From assembly GCA_012295275.1 (NCBI GenBank), contig CM022678.1, forward strand, positions 7,141,059 through 7,205,058: DNA of 64,000 nucleotides, in the 5' to 3' direction. Source of the DNA: Chrysomallon squamiferum (Eukaryota > Mollusca > Gastropoda > Neomphalida > Peltospiridae). Under the pieces are notes generated by a model. The model made no database searches. It worked only from the letters and a program-made list of their open reading frames with translations, and was not told the origin of the DNA. Position 1 is the first letter of the stretch; each line of letters opens with the position of its first letter. Of the stretch, positions 37,928-60,577 are shown one piece after another. A program made the position numbers and the translations under genes.

Positions 37928-38686
37928 TAAATAAATAAAACATTTTTAAAAATAAGAAAAAAAATTTAAATAAGAAATCAAAATGTAAGAAAAGGAAAAA
38001 ACACAAACACACACAAAATAAAAATAAAAATAATATTAAATAATCTAAAATATATTTTAGGAGAAAAAAGACCAGAAATTTTCAAACATAATCTCCATAT
38101 TTTTCACTTAATACACTGATCCTATACAATCTGAAACTGACATCTGACAAGTATATTAAACCTTTCCAATATATAAAACAACCATAAAACAGCTTCTGAT
38201 TTTTCAAATAATTGCTTGAATAATGGAATCACAGCAGGCCTGTAACAAACATCAAATCAACAGCTTCTCTATAATTCAAAATTAATTCGGTATGAACAGA
38301 TAATACCATGAAGCATAATTATAGGTGTGATGAAAACATGGCACAACACATGACAAATACAGTTGTAAGTTTATAACTCAGTATACTGTTATTTCTGAAG
38401 TAGAAGTCAAAACTGGAGTTATTTTGGTGGGAGAGGGTCAGAGCTGAAACAGATGTAAATTATATAGATGTGACAGAGGTCAGCTATGGAAAACTGGCAA
38501 GATTGACATGATCTGATGAAGCTCAGGTATAGAAAAAATGTTTCAGGTTGAGACTGACTTACATATGCTGTTTAACTGATGCTGATACAGAATAATGTTA
38601 ATAAATAAAAGAGCTAAAATTGATAAAAGCCACCATCTAAATGTTAGAGGGGCTTATTGCAGAGATAGTCTTCACACACAACACAC

Positions 38687-38733
<47 letters not shown>

Positions 38734-40775
38734 ATACATACACACATGTTGAAATGCCTTGATTTCCTGACTTGTCGCATTAATTTACAAATTGCTGAAG
38801 TTCAAAAAGGTTAAAAATGTCACAAAAAGGTAAATTAAAAAGGAAAGAGGCAGGCTTATTTGTTTTGAGAAATGAAATAAATTAAACGTACCACAATGAT
38901 TCAAATGTCTTCACGTTGTTTATATCAAATGCTAAAATAGCAACTCCGGCATTTCGACAGTAGAAGTTGGAGAGTCCAGTGTATCGTTCATCACCAGCTG
39001 TATCCTGAAGAGAAAAAAAATAACAATAAAATAAATAAAAAAACAACCAGTTTAAAGTATTGCATAATAACAGATTAAACAAATAATCTGTACCTAATGT
39101 TAACAGTTCAAGGACGAAGTAAGAAACGAAACCATTTTATGAAGTTATTATAATATACACAACTAAATTACAAGTTTGTAGCTGGTTAAATAAAGTTTAA
39201 TTCTTGTGAATTAAATAATTAAAAAATTATTATGCATAACCTGCACTAAAATACATTTAAACATAACATTATTTTTTAAATATTATAATTATTATAATGC
39301 ACAAATGGGTGTTGAAATGTCATTATAACATTAACAGACATTTCAATATATCAAGACTAACATTATTTCAAACTGAATATTATCATTTTTTTTTTTTGCT
39401 TTTTTTTGACAAATGGAAAAAAGAACAAAATCATGCTGAATTAATAAACTGAAATATTCCTCATTTGTCAATATTAAACAGTGTGATACAACAAAGCTTA
39501 CCCATAATGCAGTATAATATTGTATATCGTTACTCATAATCACATGTTGCAAAAATGTTTTTCATAATATATTGTAACAATAGCCCTTCATAGGTAAAAC
39601 TTGAACAGTTTGAATATTATACTTTATTATATTAAAATATGCATGACAAAAATGCCATACTAAGTAATAAAGCTTAGATATACTAAAAACTTACCCAAAC
39701 TGCAATATTATATGGACCCCATTGTTTAAGAAAGAATGCAGCACCAACAGTCTAAAATGAAAATTATATAAATCACACTTTTGGGTAAACAAAAACTATT
39801 TTTCTAAATAAATAAATAAAATGAAATATTTCAAGATTTAATAAACTTAATTAATCTTTCAAACTAAAAGTTTTAAAACAGTAATCAAGTGCTTACTATT
39901 GCATAATTCCTATTTTTATTATTGTATAATTTGTATTTTTGTCTTTGCAGACACTTTCTGTTAAACTGTACTATTGTTGTTGCTACATAATCCTTTAATA
40001 CATATCTATATGATTGATGAATGGATGAAGATTCTACAGAGTCAGAGAGACAGATTAATGGACAGAATTACTTACAGGTTCCTGAGATTTAAATTTGCCT
40101 TCTATATATCTGCAGATGAAAGAGGTTTTACCTACAGCATAATCTCCCATTATTATCACTTTCAGATCGCTGAAATAATAAATGACACAATATGTCATAC
40201 TGAATAATGAATAATAATTATATTATTAACCAAACAGTACTAAATGAAAATAAAATAAAGAAAGAAAAGATAAAATAAATAATTCTGTTTGTAAAATTAA
40301 GTGTATTAAAACTAGGATGTCTTAAAAATAAATAAATAAATAAAAATAAATCCATGAATTAAACAAATCTTTCAAGACATCTAAAAAGAAAGCTTTATAA
40401 TATATATATATATATATACACACATACATAGATAGATAGATAGATATAAACTATATATAATTTATATACTTTTTCTCAGGACAAGACAGCATAAACAGTA
40501 AGATTTTACAAATTCGTCTAGTTGCTTTAATTCTTTGGAATGGATATTAGAAGATAGATAAAACACGTGTAAAAATGACATATTGTTTAAAATTCAATCA
40601 GTCGAATACAAATCAATAATCTTTATTGTTGCAGCAATGTTTACTTGAGTAGGCCTATTACTCAGAGTCACTGTCGGTGTCACAATAAAATCACATGACA
40701 TCTAATATGATCTATCGATAGGTGAAATTAATTTTTCTGTGAAATTAACACTTACGCTTTCCTCTTTGTTGACAT
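37283..40775 (-). CDS. RAB20: Rab20-like small GTPase
   Basis: Five exons, 40775-40756, 40169-40076, 39751-39695, 39004-38892 and 37625-37283, join in phases 2, 0, 0, 2 to give 208 aa. G1 is GDYAVGKT (15-22) and the switch I threonine lies in TVGAAFFLKQW. G3 is DTAGDE (58-63), G4 is TKLD (116-119) and G5 is ETSS (156-159). The C-terminus ends KKCC, a dual-cysteine geranylgeranylation signal. The LKQWGPYNIAVWDTAG stretch resembles Rab20 (LKQWRSYNISIWDTAG) more than other Rabs, and Rab20 also lacks the usual glutamine in G3. Rab20 acts on endosome/phagosome maturation in vertebrates; transfer of that role is inference. The catalytic glutamine of DTAGQE is Asp62 here, so intrinsic GTP hydrolysis may be low. 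The gene is divergent to the first ACOX1 copy. Confidence 0.85.
37888..37925. repeat. (CA)n microsatellite in Rab20 intron 4
   Basis: About 18 CA units. A second CA run sits at about 38682-38731 in the same intron. Confidence 0.9.
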
Positions 40776-41470
40776 TTCTGATGTTATATTACACCACGCA
40801 GCATTTATAAACAAAGTAGTTTTATTACTATTATTATCTGTTATAGCTTCTTAATAATTTAACAATCGTCTGGTTAATAAACTTTAACTTCCTCTACTTG
40901 AACCAATTTTTAAACGTTTGCTACGCTTATTTCGTTTCGTTTGTTGACAAAATACTAACTTTGAAAAAAAAATCAAGAAAGAAAGAAAGGGTTGCATGCA
41001 TTTTAAAATTTAACATTCCCATATTTTAATATTTTTGTTTTTGAAAATGCAAGTTTACAAGTTTAAAAATTATTACCCGAAAATACTGAAAATATTTAAG
41101 TGTAAAAAAAAAGTTTGTTTTTTAATTAATTATAATATTTGACATCAACCACTAATTAGTCAAATTTAAAAAAAAAAAGAAGAAATTAACCAAAAGAAAT
41201 GTTTATGGCACAAGATTAATTAACTATATATGCAAAAATTATTTTGCATTAACTATTCATTTTATCACCAGCGTAAGAACTTTAGTACAGTATATAATAA
41301 TTACGAAAGAGTTGGTTTCTTGAAAAACTTTGGCCTATATTTTTGGCTTAATTCTGTATATCGAGCTAACCGAAAAAGGAATGAGTAGGGAATGGACTTT
41401 GTCAGGTAACAGGTGACTGGAGACATTTACTTTTGTCATTTATCACACGTATTGGGTGTCGTAGTTTACA
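40776..41470. promoter_or_regulatory. divergent promoter spacer, Rab20 / ACOX1 copy A
   Basis: 695 bp separate the two divergent start codons, so both 5' UTRs and core promoters must fit here unless upstream non-coding exons exist. No TATA box can be singled out in this AT-rich text. A DR1-like element lies at 41404. Confidence 0.55.
41404..41416 (+). promoter_or_regulatory. DR1-like nuclear-receptor site upstream of ACOX1 copy A
   Basis: AGGTAA-C-AGGTGA is a direct repeat of AGGTCA-like half-sites spaced by one base, with one mismatch per half. It lies 55-67 bp before the ATG. DR1 sites bind HNF4 and RXR-type receptors. Vertebrate ACOX1 is the classic PPAR/RXR DR1 target. Confidence 0.4.
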
Positions 41471-50491
<9,021 letters not shown>

Positions 50492-53489
50492 AAAATGTCT
50501 TTCCACTTTCAGATTTGCAATAGATATTTATTACATTGGATTGGTGAAAATTTAATATCCTTAAGAAAAAAAGAAAAAAAATTAATATACGGATTTTAGT
50601 TTGAAAAATATTCTGCAACTGATTTTTGTTAATTTGTTAGTCTGTTATTATTATATAAAAATTTATTTTTGTATACAGAAGAAGGGAATTTGTTTCAGAA
50701 GTCGATTTGTGAAAAATTTAATTATTATTACGTTATATTTTTATATTTTTATACAGTAGAATCAGAATTTGTATTAGAAATTGGTGTAGGTGAATTTTTT
50801 TTTTTTATCAATTATGGATGGTGTTATTTGAAATAAATTGTCTGTTGTGAGATCTAAGAAAAATTTTTGAAATGATTTGTGTGTGTAAAGAAGTTTAATT
50901 CAGATTTTTGAAATGAAGAGAATTTTATAGTCCTATCACATAATATCTTCAAACTTACCGATTTTTCTTTCATATTGTACATGTATATCTTTTTGATAAT
51001 TTTATAAATTGTTTAAAAAATGTGGATAGTTTGTAAAATCTATTTGCATTCAGATTATAAAAGAGATCAATAATAATAATATAATAATTAATATTTAGAA
51101 TTAGTATTCCTGTTTCGCTGTAAGGTCAATATTAATATCCAGGTTTAACTGTAATGGTCCATTTTTTTTTAAACTCCAAAAAATGTAAGGTCTGTTTACA
51201 AGCTGAGATGTAACTGTAAAGATTAATTTTTAGATACAGACTTAACTGCAAAAGGCTTTATTTTTTAAAATATTATATTCCTTTTTTTTAAAATTAGTAT
51301 TTAAGTTTAAAAACAGATTTATGACAAGATTGTGCAAATTTAAACCATGAACTTAGTTCAAAATTAAAGAAGCAAAAAACATCCCATTTGTTCACTATTA
51401 CCAGTATTATTTTTAGCTTTATATTTACAACATATTTATTATAGAATATTTCAATAGGAACTTTTTTTTTTTTTTTTTTTTTTAATAAGAATTGTAACCG
51501 AATTTTATATACGTGTATAGTTAACTGATTTATTTTGTATGAAATATTTAAAAAGTATTTATCAAACCACCAAATCAACCATGGATCCAGATAAATGGTG
51601 TGTATATATTGATCCACTTGCTACAAAAAAAAAAAACAACAACCAACACTTTATTTTTGTTCAGTTTTACGCTTTGTATTTGAAAATGATAAATAGCATT
51701 CCACGTTAGATTGGTTGTAAGTGGTTTGAAATTTAGTTTGTGAGTATGTAAAATATTAATCCAAAAAGCTTGGGACTGGAGTAATCCCAGATTTCTGGAT
51801 TTTCTAGTTTTCTGGACCAAGTGTAATATTTATATTATATTCTTAATATAAACAATAAAATAATGAAAAATAAAGAAAGTGGATTTGGCACAAATTAGCA
51901 CATCCAAAACTTGTTTTTTTTTATGATTCTAGAAGTCAGATTAATGGTCTGGTACCTGTATGTAGCTCATATACGCACACACACACGTATGCATGCATGC
52001 ACACACTCGCACACATATTCACTAAAGCATACTATGATTATATCTCTTAAACATGTTTCAGGGAAAACCCCAATTTGACACTTTTGGAATAATTTACAAT
52101 CATTTAAGACAAAAATTATATTTTTAAAAACATTTAAGTTTATATAGTTTCTACATCTCTTTTTTTCATATTTAGATTTTTTTTAATTTTCCATTTATAA
52201 TGAATGAATCTGTACCAGTTAATTTCGTGTCTCTATTTATTTTATTTGAGAAATCTAAACAGATGATCCTGGACATTGTTGTGTATTGTTGGTTGGGTTG
52301 AGTTATTTGTGTTGTTAAATATGGTTAGAATATATATATATTTTTTTTTTACAAATGTAATGTTTGTAAATTATGCTGAACTGAAGGAACTGTTAGTTGA
52401 CTAACATTCTGTGCTGTTTATGATGTGATAAAAAAAAAATAATAAATTTGAGAGAGAACAGATGTTTCTAAAATTAATGCAGTTTTCCTTGTTTTTGTTT
52501 CATTTTGAAATACATGTATATAAACCTACTTGAATTTATTATTTATATTATTAATAATTTATTTATTTTAAATGTTTTATTTCATTTCTTTATTTTTTTT
52601 ATTATTATTATTTTTTTTTTTAAATGAAGATATATCAAGTTATAAATAAAACAGCTTGTTTAAGTCTATAGGACTTTTAAACAATTTCTTTTCTGTATAC
52701 ATATATATTCACAGGCCCTATAGAAATTCTACAAATATACAGACCAAGACAAAATATATTTAAAAATACTTTATTGTATAAATTATAAAACGTATATATC
52801 AACAAAGATTATAAAGGAGCTTGTATTAAATGTATAGTTTTTGAACAACATTTAAATTTTTCTTTTACAAACAATGTTTTATAATCTAGCAAAGACAGCT
52901 AAACCTGTGGAAAATTGTTTGAATATCATTTCTTTAGTTTAAACTAAATTTGACATTCTGTCTACTAATAATAGCTTCCATGCTCGCTTGCTCACTTGCT
53001 CTCTCTCTCTCGCTCTCTATATATATTATATTGTTAATATAATGATTATTAATACTACACACACACATGCGTAATATTCATAACAAAAATACTGACAATT
53101 ATGCTTAACAATGTGTGTGTATTTGCGCATGCACGCATGTGCTCTAATTCTGAGGTAAACGTGTGTAAATGCTTTGGTACATTCATGTGGTCACATGCAT
53201 ATACCAAATGTATCTTGTAAATTCTGCCATTTTCATTTTAAAATGACAAACCTGACTTTATGAAAAAGTCAATCTGTCGCATTCAAATACCTGTATATAA
53301 CATGCAATAACACCATATACCATGTAAAACTGGTACCAAAACCAAATTACTTAATGAAATATATAGTAAAATAAATAACACTCAAAAGGGTGTACTTCAA
53401 GAAAAAGAATAAAATGTAATGTTTCATTATTGCTTATGAAACCATATTTTTGCTAATACAAACAGATACATACATCCATACATACACAG

Positions 53490-53575
<86 letters not shown>

Positions 53576-53981
53576 ACACGTGAGTACAACAAATTCAATG
53601 CTTATAATCTTCCAAACATAAGTTGTCCTATCCATTAACATTGGTCACTTCACCATTTACTTTAAAATTACAGTTGATTTCACTATTAGATAAATTAACC
53701 AGAGTATCTGACATAACCCACATCCATATGAATGATAATTACTGTTAAATACACTTCAGATAAAAACTAAATCTTTTAATCCATTATCCACAAATAAAAC
53801 CAAAAATTCAAAGTATATGTAAACAGTAAAGAATTTTCATTTTTCTCTTCTATGGATCAACAATTTCAAAATTTGTTTCTCTCATGTCTGTATTTAACTA
53901 TACTACTGACTATACCAAACTTATCAGCACTATTTTCCAGAATGTCTCAAATTCCATAAAACTTATTTTTCTGGTCATAGC
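50492..53981. other. spacer between the two convergent ACOX1 genes
   Basis: 3.5 kb between the two stop codons, so both 3' UTRs fall here. AATAAA occurs about 340 bp after the copy A stop (near 50832). A CA array occupies 53496-53573 and poly-T lies near 51464. No further gene seen. Confidence 0.6.
53496..53573. repeat. (CA)n microsatellite
   Basis: About 38 pure CA units in the spacer, close to the 3' end of ACOX1 copy B. Confidence 0.95.
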
Positions 53982-54100
53982 TCAGAGTTTTGACAAAAGT
54001 TCAGGATCAACATTTTTCCTCATCATTTCCTTAAAAGGCTGGATATCATTATAATATGAGTCATGAACCTAGAAAATAATAAGAAAAAAATAAAAATTAT

Positions 54101-54158
<58 letters not shown>

Positions 54159-54363
54159 CTTTAATATTTTTGACTTTATACATTTATTAATATTTTCTAT
54201 AATCATAAATAACAGAGTATACAAATATTGTTAACTAAATATTAGTGCAGTTTAGATACTACAGTTTAAATTATACTAATGTTATACATATAAATATTAT
54301 CTCCAACTTATAAATTTTAATTCTATTTTCCCCACAAATGACTAGTCACATTTAATATTTCTG

Positions 54364-54398
<35 letters not shown>

Positions 54399-55225
54399 GA
54401 CATTTATATATAAACACATACAGACATACAGGCATACATATATACATATAAACACACACTCATACAGATTTTTTTTTAATTATATACAAACTACAGTACT
54501 ATTCCTACCTCAGTTTCATTCAGTTTCGACTGTTTTGCATAATCTAGCAGCGCCTGATAAACGTTTCCGTCAAAACGACCAAGCGCACTGTTCAACATAA
54601 CATCAGGGATGTCGAAAGCATCGACCAGGGCAACAGCATTGTGTCTCACATCAGCCAACAGCTCGTAGAGCTTTGTGTCAACTAACTCAACTTGCTGTCT
54701 TGTCATGTAACCATCCTGAAACAATTAAAATACATTTTTAAAAAAATCTTTAAATATTTTGCTATGGAGGTCACTTTTGTCATTTAATGGCCAATATCGG
54801 AGTCTTTATTGGCATCTATAAATTTAATCCAGGATTGAAATAATTTATAATTTCCAGGTTTTATACCAAACCAATGAAAATGTGATGTGATAAACTGTAT
54901 ATAACTCAATGTAGACTGATGACTACATTGGACACTAAATGCAGTCAAAAGATTTATTAGTGCAAGAGTTCTCATAAATTTTATATATATATCTTTAAAC
55001 TATTGAAAATCACATTTGATGCCTGATAACTGCAGATTAACAATTAATTAAATACACTGTTAAATTAAAACAATTTCTTCTTCTGTATTCAGATGTGAAG
55101 GAACATAATGGTGGAGCCATTGATAGGTTTGCTCTGGGAATGAAGTTATTTCACAGACACATCCATATCAAAGACACTCACTCAATCACTCTCTCTCACT
55201 TTCTCTCTCTCCATCTTTCTCCATC

Positions 55226-55293
<68 letters not shown>

Positions 55294-57472
55294 CCTCCCT
55301 CCCTCCCTCTCCTGCTCTCTCTCTGTTTTCATAAATGTTTAATCCAAGAATCAAAGGTAAAGCTACACACTTCAATAAATTCTCCCAGGTTTTCGTGGAT
55401 TCCATACAATGCATACAGCTCACACAAAGACATCAAAACCCTTCTGACGTCTGCGTCTATGTTTTTCTTCTCAACAGTCTCAACAAAGATTTTCAAAACC
55501 AACAAGTGACAATGAGCCTGTAGCAGAAAAAAAAATAAAAAATAAAAAATTGATTATTCAAATATTACTGTAACATTTATAAACAAGTCAAATATAATTA
55601 CACTTTACTTAATTAAGATATATGTAAAATGTAAAGTAAAAAAGTCATCAACAGCCAATAATTTCAGCATTAAAATTAAAATAAGGATATCAATTCTTCA
55701 TAAACCAGTTTGTAAGATAATGGAAACATATAAAGATATTCCATTTTAAATTAAAATAATTACTGACACTTTTGCTTTCATTGCTACTAGTATCAATTCT
55801 ATTACTACTACAACTACTATTATCACTACTATTACTATTACTTCAATTACTATTATTACTATGACTACTACTACTACAACTGCTGCTACCTCCATTACCT
55901 ACTGCTAATGCTACTATTATTATTACTACAATCCCACTCCTGTTACTGCTACTACTATTGCTACTACTATTACTTTACTGCTGCTGTAACTACAACAATT
56001 ACTACTATTACCACTACTACTACAACTTCAAAAACCTTACAGTAAAGTGGTACTAGTGAAAACAAAAGTAAACTGTCTGACTGATACATTGTCCAGCAAA
56101 ATCACTGATTCACTCGTGACTAAGTGACCCATGTCCAGCAAAATCACTGATTGACTCGTGACTAACTGACCCATGTCCAGCAAAATCACTGATTGACTCG
56201 TGACTAACTGACCTATGTCCAGCAAAATCACTGATTGACTCGTGACTAACTGACCTATTCCCAGCAAAATCACTGATTGACTTGTGACTAACTGACCCAT
56301 GTCCAGTGTAATCAGTGATTCACGTACCAAGGCTGTTTTACACAGAACCACCCCAGAAGAGTTGGAAGCCTCAGAGAGAGATTTTCCCTCAGTCATTTCA
56401 CGTTGTATGTTCTCTGCAGCTCGCTCAATCTGTCTGATAGCAAAATATGAAAATAATCACACATTAGCATGCATGTACACATGTAATATGATCTTGTAAT
56501 TGTTTCTGTACATGTGTATGTATGTATGTGTGTGTTTGTGTATGTGTATGTATAAGTATGTGCGTGTGTGTGTTTAATTTCCAGAAAAATGAAAATGCTT
56601 ATTTTAAATTGGGAAAATTCCAGTTACATTTCTAAAATTACATTTTACGATTAGAAATCACAAAGTGATATATATATATAAAAAATCCATCTTTCTCTTA
56701 CTCTACATATATATACATATACTTACAAACACACACACATACGAGACCTGCTTTCTATGATATTAACAACAATGAATGAATGAGAGAGAGAGAGAGGGGA
56801 AAATGGTGAGTATTAACATACTATTACAAAAAAATGAATAAAATGAAGACATCTGACTCATTTCAACAAGACATTGCTAAGTCTGTGAGTTAAAGTTTAC
56901 GTCTGTTTAAAGACATCAAATATGACACACTAGCCGATTTTTCAAACATCAGCTACTATTAGTAAAGTAAGTAACTTAACTTTTATCATATAAGGAATAT
57001 TGTTTTAAAGAAATTCTGTTGTTTTTGTTTTATACCTGTGAGCACGATGTTCATAAGCACCAATTAATGATGAAAGAGAGATGTTATTTGTAATTGAACA
57101 AGTGCTGCCCTCTAGTGGCTGATTAAGGTATGAAACAAAGCCTGAGAGTTGCGTCCCTTGTCTGGCTTTCGTTAAGCACTTTAGAAGGTATCTGAAAAAT
57201 GTGGAAATAAATAAATGAATAAATAAGTAATAAGTTAGTAAGTAAATAAGTAAGTAATAACTACGTAAGTCAGAAAAGAAATAAGTAAGAAATAAATAAA
57301 TAGATAATAGCTATGTAAATAAAGGAATAAAGAAAGAAACAAACAAACAAACAAATGAAAAAATATTTTTAGAAATTGTACAAAAGAAAGTTGATTATTT
57401 TATATATATAACTGTAATTCTTATTTGTAAATAATAATGCATTTAATCATGATAATGATAATAATAATAATG

Positions 57473-57512
<40 letters not shown>

Positions 57513-58179
57513 CAACAACAACAATAACAATAACAATAACAATTACAATAAGAATAGTATCATTACAATAAAACCAATCATGATAAACACATATAATTTC
57601 AAAATAAACATTAAATTATTAACAGCTTTTAAAAAAAAACAAAAAAACTCCTCATCAGACAAGCCCTGTTATTTGTTCCAGGCTAAGTAACATTAAATAA
57701 CATAACATAATATTAACAGAACAGCACATACCGTGCAGTTTGCAGTAGAAGTATGGTGTTTTCACCCTCATACGTACAAGACGCACTCACATATCGATAG
57801 AGGGTGGGCAAAGCACTGGCATTACTGTAACCATGGCCACCACAGGACATTCTGAGAGTTTCCATCATGAATGTAGAATTCCACGTTCCAAATGCCTTCA
57901 GCCCTGCAGACATAGCATGTAGCTACAAAAAAAATAATAATAATAAAAAAATAAAAATAAAAATAAAAATAAATAAATAATAAAAGAAAAAAGGTAAAAG
58001 ATAGAACTTGAAAAGGGATGAGAGATATACTGTAATGTTGTATGGTTTTTATAAATAAGCATTGTCAATCTGACATGCAAATTGCAGTGAGTAAACTGGA
58101 AGTATAGAAAATGAAGTTAGCCATTTTTATTTATTTACTGGGAGAAAAAAAAAGTAATTAAACTAATTTTATTCATTTA

Positions 58180-58215
<36 letters not shown>

Positions 58216-59117
58216 CATCAACATAGTTATTATTATTATTGTTATTGTTGTTGTTACTTTAAAAAAATTACCATATTTATTTTATCCCAACAGTTCTGAA
58301 CACTGACTCTATGTTGTCCTAGGCTTCAACAAACCCTTTTTAACAATGACACAAGAAATATAAAAACTGTTAATATATTAATATATATACTTTTCTTATC
58401 AACTAGAGGCATACGATTACCTAAAAAGATTGTAATAAAAAGACTGAGAAGTACCACTGTGGATAACATCACTAATTCTGTGTTGATTCATTCTATAGTA
58501 TAACATCTAGGTTGTAATTCTATGTTATGTGTTAATAACTGTTTAACATTCTTTCACTGACAAAGTTAAATTATACTGATTTAAATACATCAGCTATTGA
58601 ATGACATAACAAAGGAAAAAGAAATAATTTTATAATTTACAAAATATTGTTTTAATAAACCTGGGTTATCATGGTAAAAAACTCGAAATATTAGTAACAA
58701 TATGAAAAAAAAAGCATTTTTAATAAAGCATTTGCAGAGCTCGTATCTGGAACGGGAAATAAATTGAATGTAGCAGTTCTGACAACCAATTCTGAAACCA
58801 AAAATTCAATATTTTAACAGATTAAACTGTAATATGCTTAGCTGTATTTAACAAATAACTTACCTGTGAAAGATTGTCCAGTATACCACTATCTATCTCC
58901 TTGGTAACCTGGTGGAAATAGTTTTCTAGGTATCTGCCACAGAACCAGAATGCATATGCTGTAGCTAAAGCAGGTAAAATTTTGTATTGTTGAGTTTGGT
59001 AATCCAAGATCTGGTTTTCTGTACCACTGAAAGAAAACATTAAAAAAAATATATAAAATAAAAAAATAATAATAATAACTGTAGAAGTAATAGTAGTAGT
59101 AATAGTAGCAGCAGTAA

Positions 59118-59157
<40 letters not shown>

Positions 59158-60506
59158 TCAATAAATTACTTAATTAATAATCCTAGCTGTTATGTATTAG
59201 CTAATAAATAAATAAATAAATAAATAAATTAATTAATTAATTAATAAATAAATAATAACTAAGCTCATTAATATATTCATGTCCTTATTTACTTAATTAA
59301 GAGATAATCAACACACATTGTATCATCAAACATTACATTTTGTGCGATATTCACCAAACAACATCAGAAAATCAAAAATTCTACTAAAAAATTAATAAAT
59401 AATAATAATAATAAAAAATAATAAAAACACGTAAAAATCCCCAAATAATGAAAAAACCCTTATTATAAGACAAATTTATATGAAGACAGGATGTACCCTG
59501 GAGTTGTCTCCCCTTGTTTTCGTACAGCGCTGTATCTAACAGCGATCGTGCAGCCACTGGCCAATGCAAATGCAGAAGGGTTCATCATTTTGGCACGAAT
59601 GTTTGTCATAGAACCGTAAACCAGCCTGGCATCTTTAGGCTTCACAAATGTGCCATCTTTTGACACCTGAAATTAAAACATGAACATTGTATGTGTGTGT
59701 GTGTAAGTGTGTGAGTGTGTGTGTGTGTGTGTGTGTGCATGTGTGCCAGTGTGTGTGTGTGAGGATTATAATGCACAAATCTGTGAGTTTTGTAATGTAA
59801 ACAACTGTGAGTATTACACTGTACACACCTGTGAGTATTACACGGTACACACCTGTGAGTATTACACTGTACTCACCTATGAGTATTACAATGTATACAC
59901 CTGTGAGTATTACACTGTACTCACCTGTGAGTATTACAATGTACACACGTGTCTGTAGTATATTGTACACACCTGTGAGTATTACAATCTACACACCTGT
60001 GAGTATTACACTGTACTCACCTGTATTACAATGTACACACCTGTGAGTATTACAATGTACACACCTGTGAGTATTACAGTGTACACACCTGTGAGTATTA
60101 CAATGTACACATCTGTGAGTATTACTGTACTCACCTGTGAGTATTACAATGTACACCTGTGAGTATTACACTGTACTCACCTGTGAGTATTACACTGTAC
60201 TCACCTGTGAGTATTACACTGTACTCACCTGCGAGTGTTTCATTAGCATATAGTCTCGAGGTATTCTGACATTGTCTAATTTGAGAAAGCCATTGTCAAT
60301 ACCATCGAAACCAAACTTCATTCCAATGTCACCAACTGTAACACCTGTAATCAATATGAAATAATAAAATAATAAAGGTGTAAACAGACTACATATCTCC
60401 AATATACATGTAAGTGTATAAACACTCTAAACCTACAAAAAAAATACTGTAACTCACATGATGAACAGATGAACAGACAAAGAAACATATACATATCCAA
60501 ACACAT

Positions 60507-60577
<71 letters not shown>

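Noticed and set aside
59707-60046. Cys/Thr/Tyr-rich repeat frames resembling a secreted repeat protein
   Set aside because: They are translations of the 24-bp donor-copy minisatellite in ACOX1-B intron 6.
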